Shown piece by piece: positions 5,401 to 5,496 of a stretch of 5,496 bases of DNA. The stretch spans positions 1 to 5,496 of the forward strand of contig JAWLFI010000165.1 of the NCBI GenBank assembly GCA_041685645.1, in the 5' to 3' direction. The notes beneath the pieces were generated by a model. That model made no database searches. It had not been told where the DNA came from and was given only the letters and a program-made list of their open reading frames with translations. A program made the translations under genes and the position numbers. Source of the stretch: JAWLFI01 sp041685645 (GTDB lineage: Bacteria; Bacteroidota; Bacteroidia; Chitinophagales; Saprospiraceae). Numbering within the stretch: the stretch's first letter is position 1; the number at the start of each line of letters is the position of its first letter.

Positions 5401-5496
5401 CTGGGCGTGACCCCGCCGATAGCGGGGTCGCTATGGTCGGAGGCTCGCTGTTCGCTCGGCCCGCGATACATCGCGGTCTCCCTCACCGCCAAAGGC
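5401..5496. repeat. GC-rich, hairpin-rich block, probable dispersed intergenic repeat, running off the window
   Basis: G+C is about 70% here against about 40% in the 67 bp between it and pcm, with an abrupt edge near 5401. It contains two perfect hairpins: GACCCCGC (5409-5416) with GCGGGGTC (5422-5429) around a 5-nt loop, and CCGCGA (5461-5466) with TCGCGG (5471-5476) around TACA. Between them lies a direct TCGCT repeat (GCTCGCTGTTCGCTC). Neither hairpin is followed by a T-run on either strand, so an intrinsic terminator is unlikely. The minus-strand frame through it is open and in frame with pcm, but the predicted peptide (rich in Arg, Ser and Pro) resembles no protein domain. A REP-like or MITE-like dispersed element fits best; only one copy is visible, so the repeat nature is inferred. 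Confidence 0.5.

Noticed and set aside
5409..5476. The two GC hairpins as intrinsic terminators for a gene to the right
   Set aside because: Neither stem is followed by a T-run on either strand, and two unlike stems within 70 bp fit a structured repeat better.
5334..5492. In-frame 53-codon N-terminal extension of pcm
   Set aside because: It reads through the GC-rich hairpin block and the promoter region, and homologues start near the ATG at 5333 or later.
1..5496. CRISPR array, tRNA or rRNA gene, insertion sequence, toxin-antitoxin or defence genes
   Set aside because: No regularly spaced repeats, cloverleaf-like sequences, transposase motifs or relevant protein families were seen on either strand.

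Overview
This window looks like ordinary chromosomal DNA from a member of the Bacteroidota. Three things support that. A partial gene at the left edge matches the type IX secretion system (T9SS) plug family (formerly DUF5103), which is confined to that phylum and close relatives. None of the six start codons is preceded by a usable Shine-Dalgarno sequence. Perfect copies of the Bacteroidota -7 promoter box (TAnnTTTG) lie just upstream of four of the six genes. The family within the phylum cannot be fixed from this sequence; a Saprospiria-like origin is only an impression from the GC-rich repeat at the right edge.

Layout from left to right. The T9SS plug gene (minus strand, 3' end beyond the window) follows a 3-methyladenine DNA glycosylase gene (minus) and guaB, IMP dehydrogenase (minus). 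guaB and tadA, the tRNA adenosine deaminase (plus), diverge from a 104-bp intergenic region with a -7 box for each direction. tadA is followed by an uncharacterised small lipoprotein gene (plus). That gene converges on pcm, protein-L-isoaspartate O-methyltransferase (minus), and the two overlap by 8 bp at their stop codons. Upstream of pcm the last ~96 bp is a GC-rich (about 70% versus about 40% for the adjoining 67 bp), hairpin-containing block that runs off the window and is probably a dispersed repeat.

The genes do not form one pathway. They are housekeeping functions: purine synthesis, base-excision repair, tRNA wobble modification, protein repair, an envelope lipoprotein and a secretion gate. 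Three neighbours (glycosylase, IMP dehydrogenase, TadA) each handle hypoxanthine or inosine chemistry, which is curious but probably coincidental. No gene-free stretch exceeds about 165 bp.

I found no new defence, mobile or biosynthetic system. The points most worth a second look are the right-edge repeat, the promoter boxes lying almost against the guaB and pcm start codons, and the uncharacterised lipoprotein.
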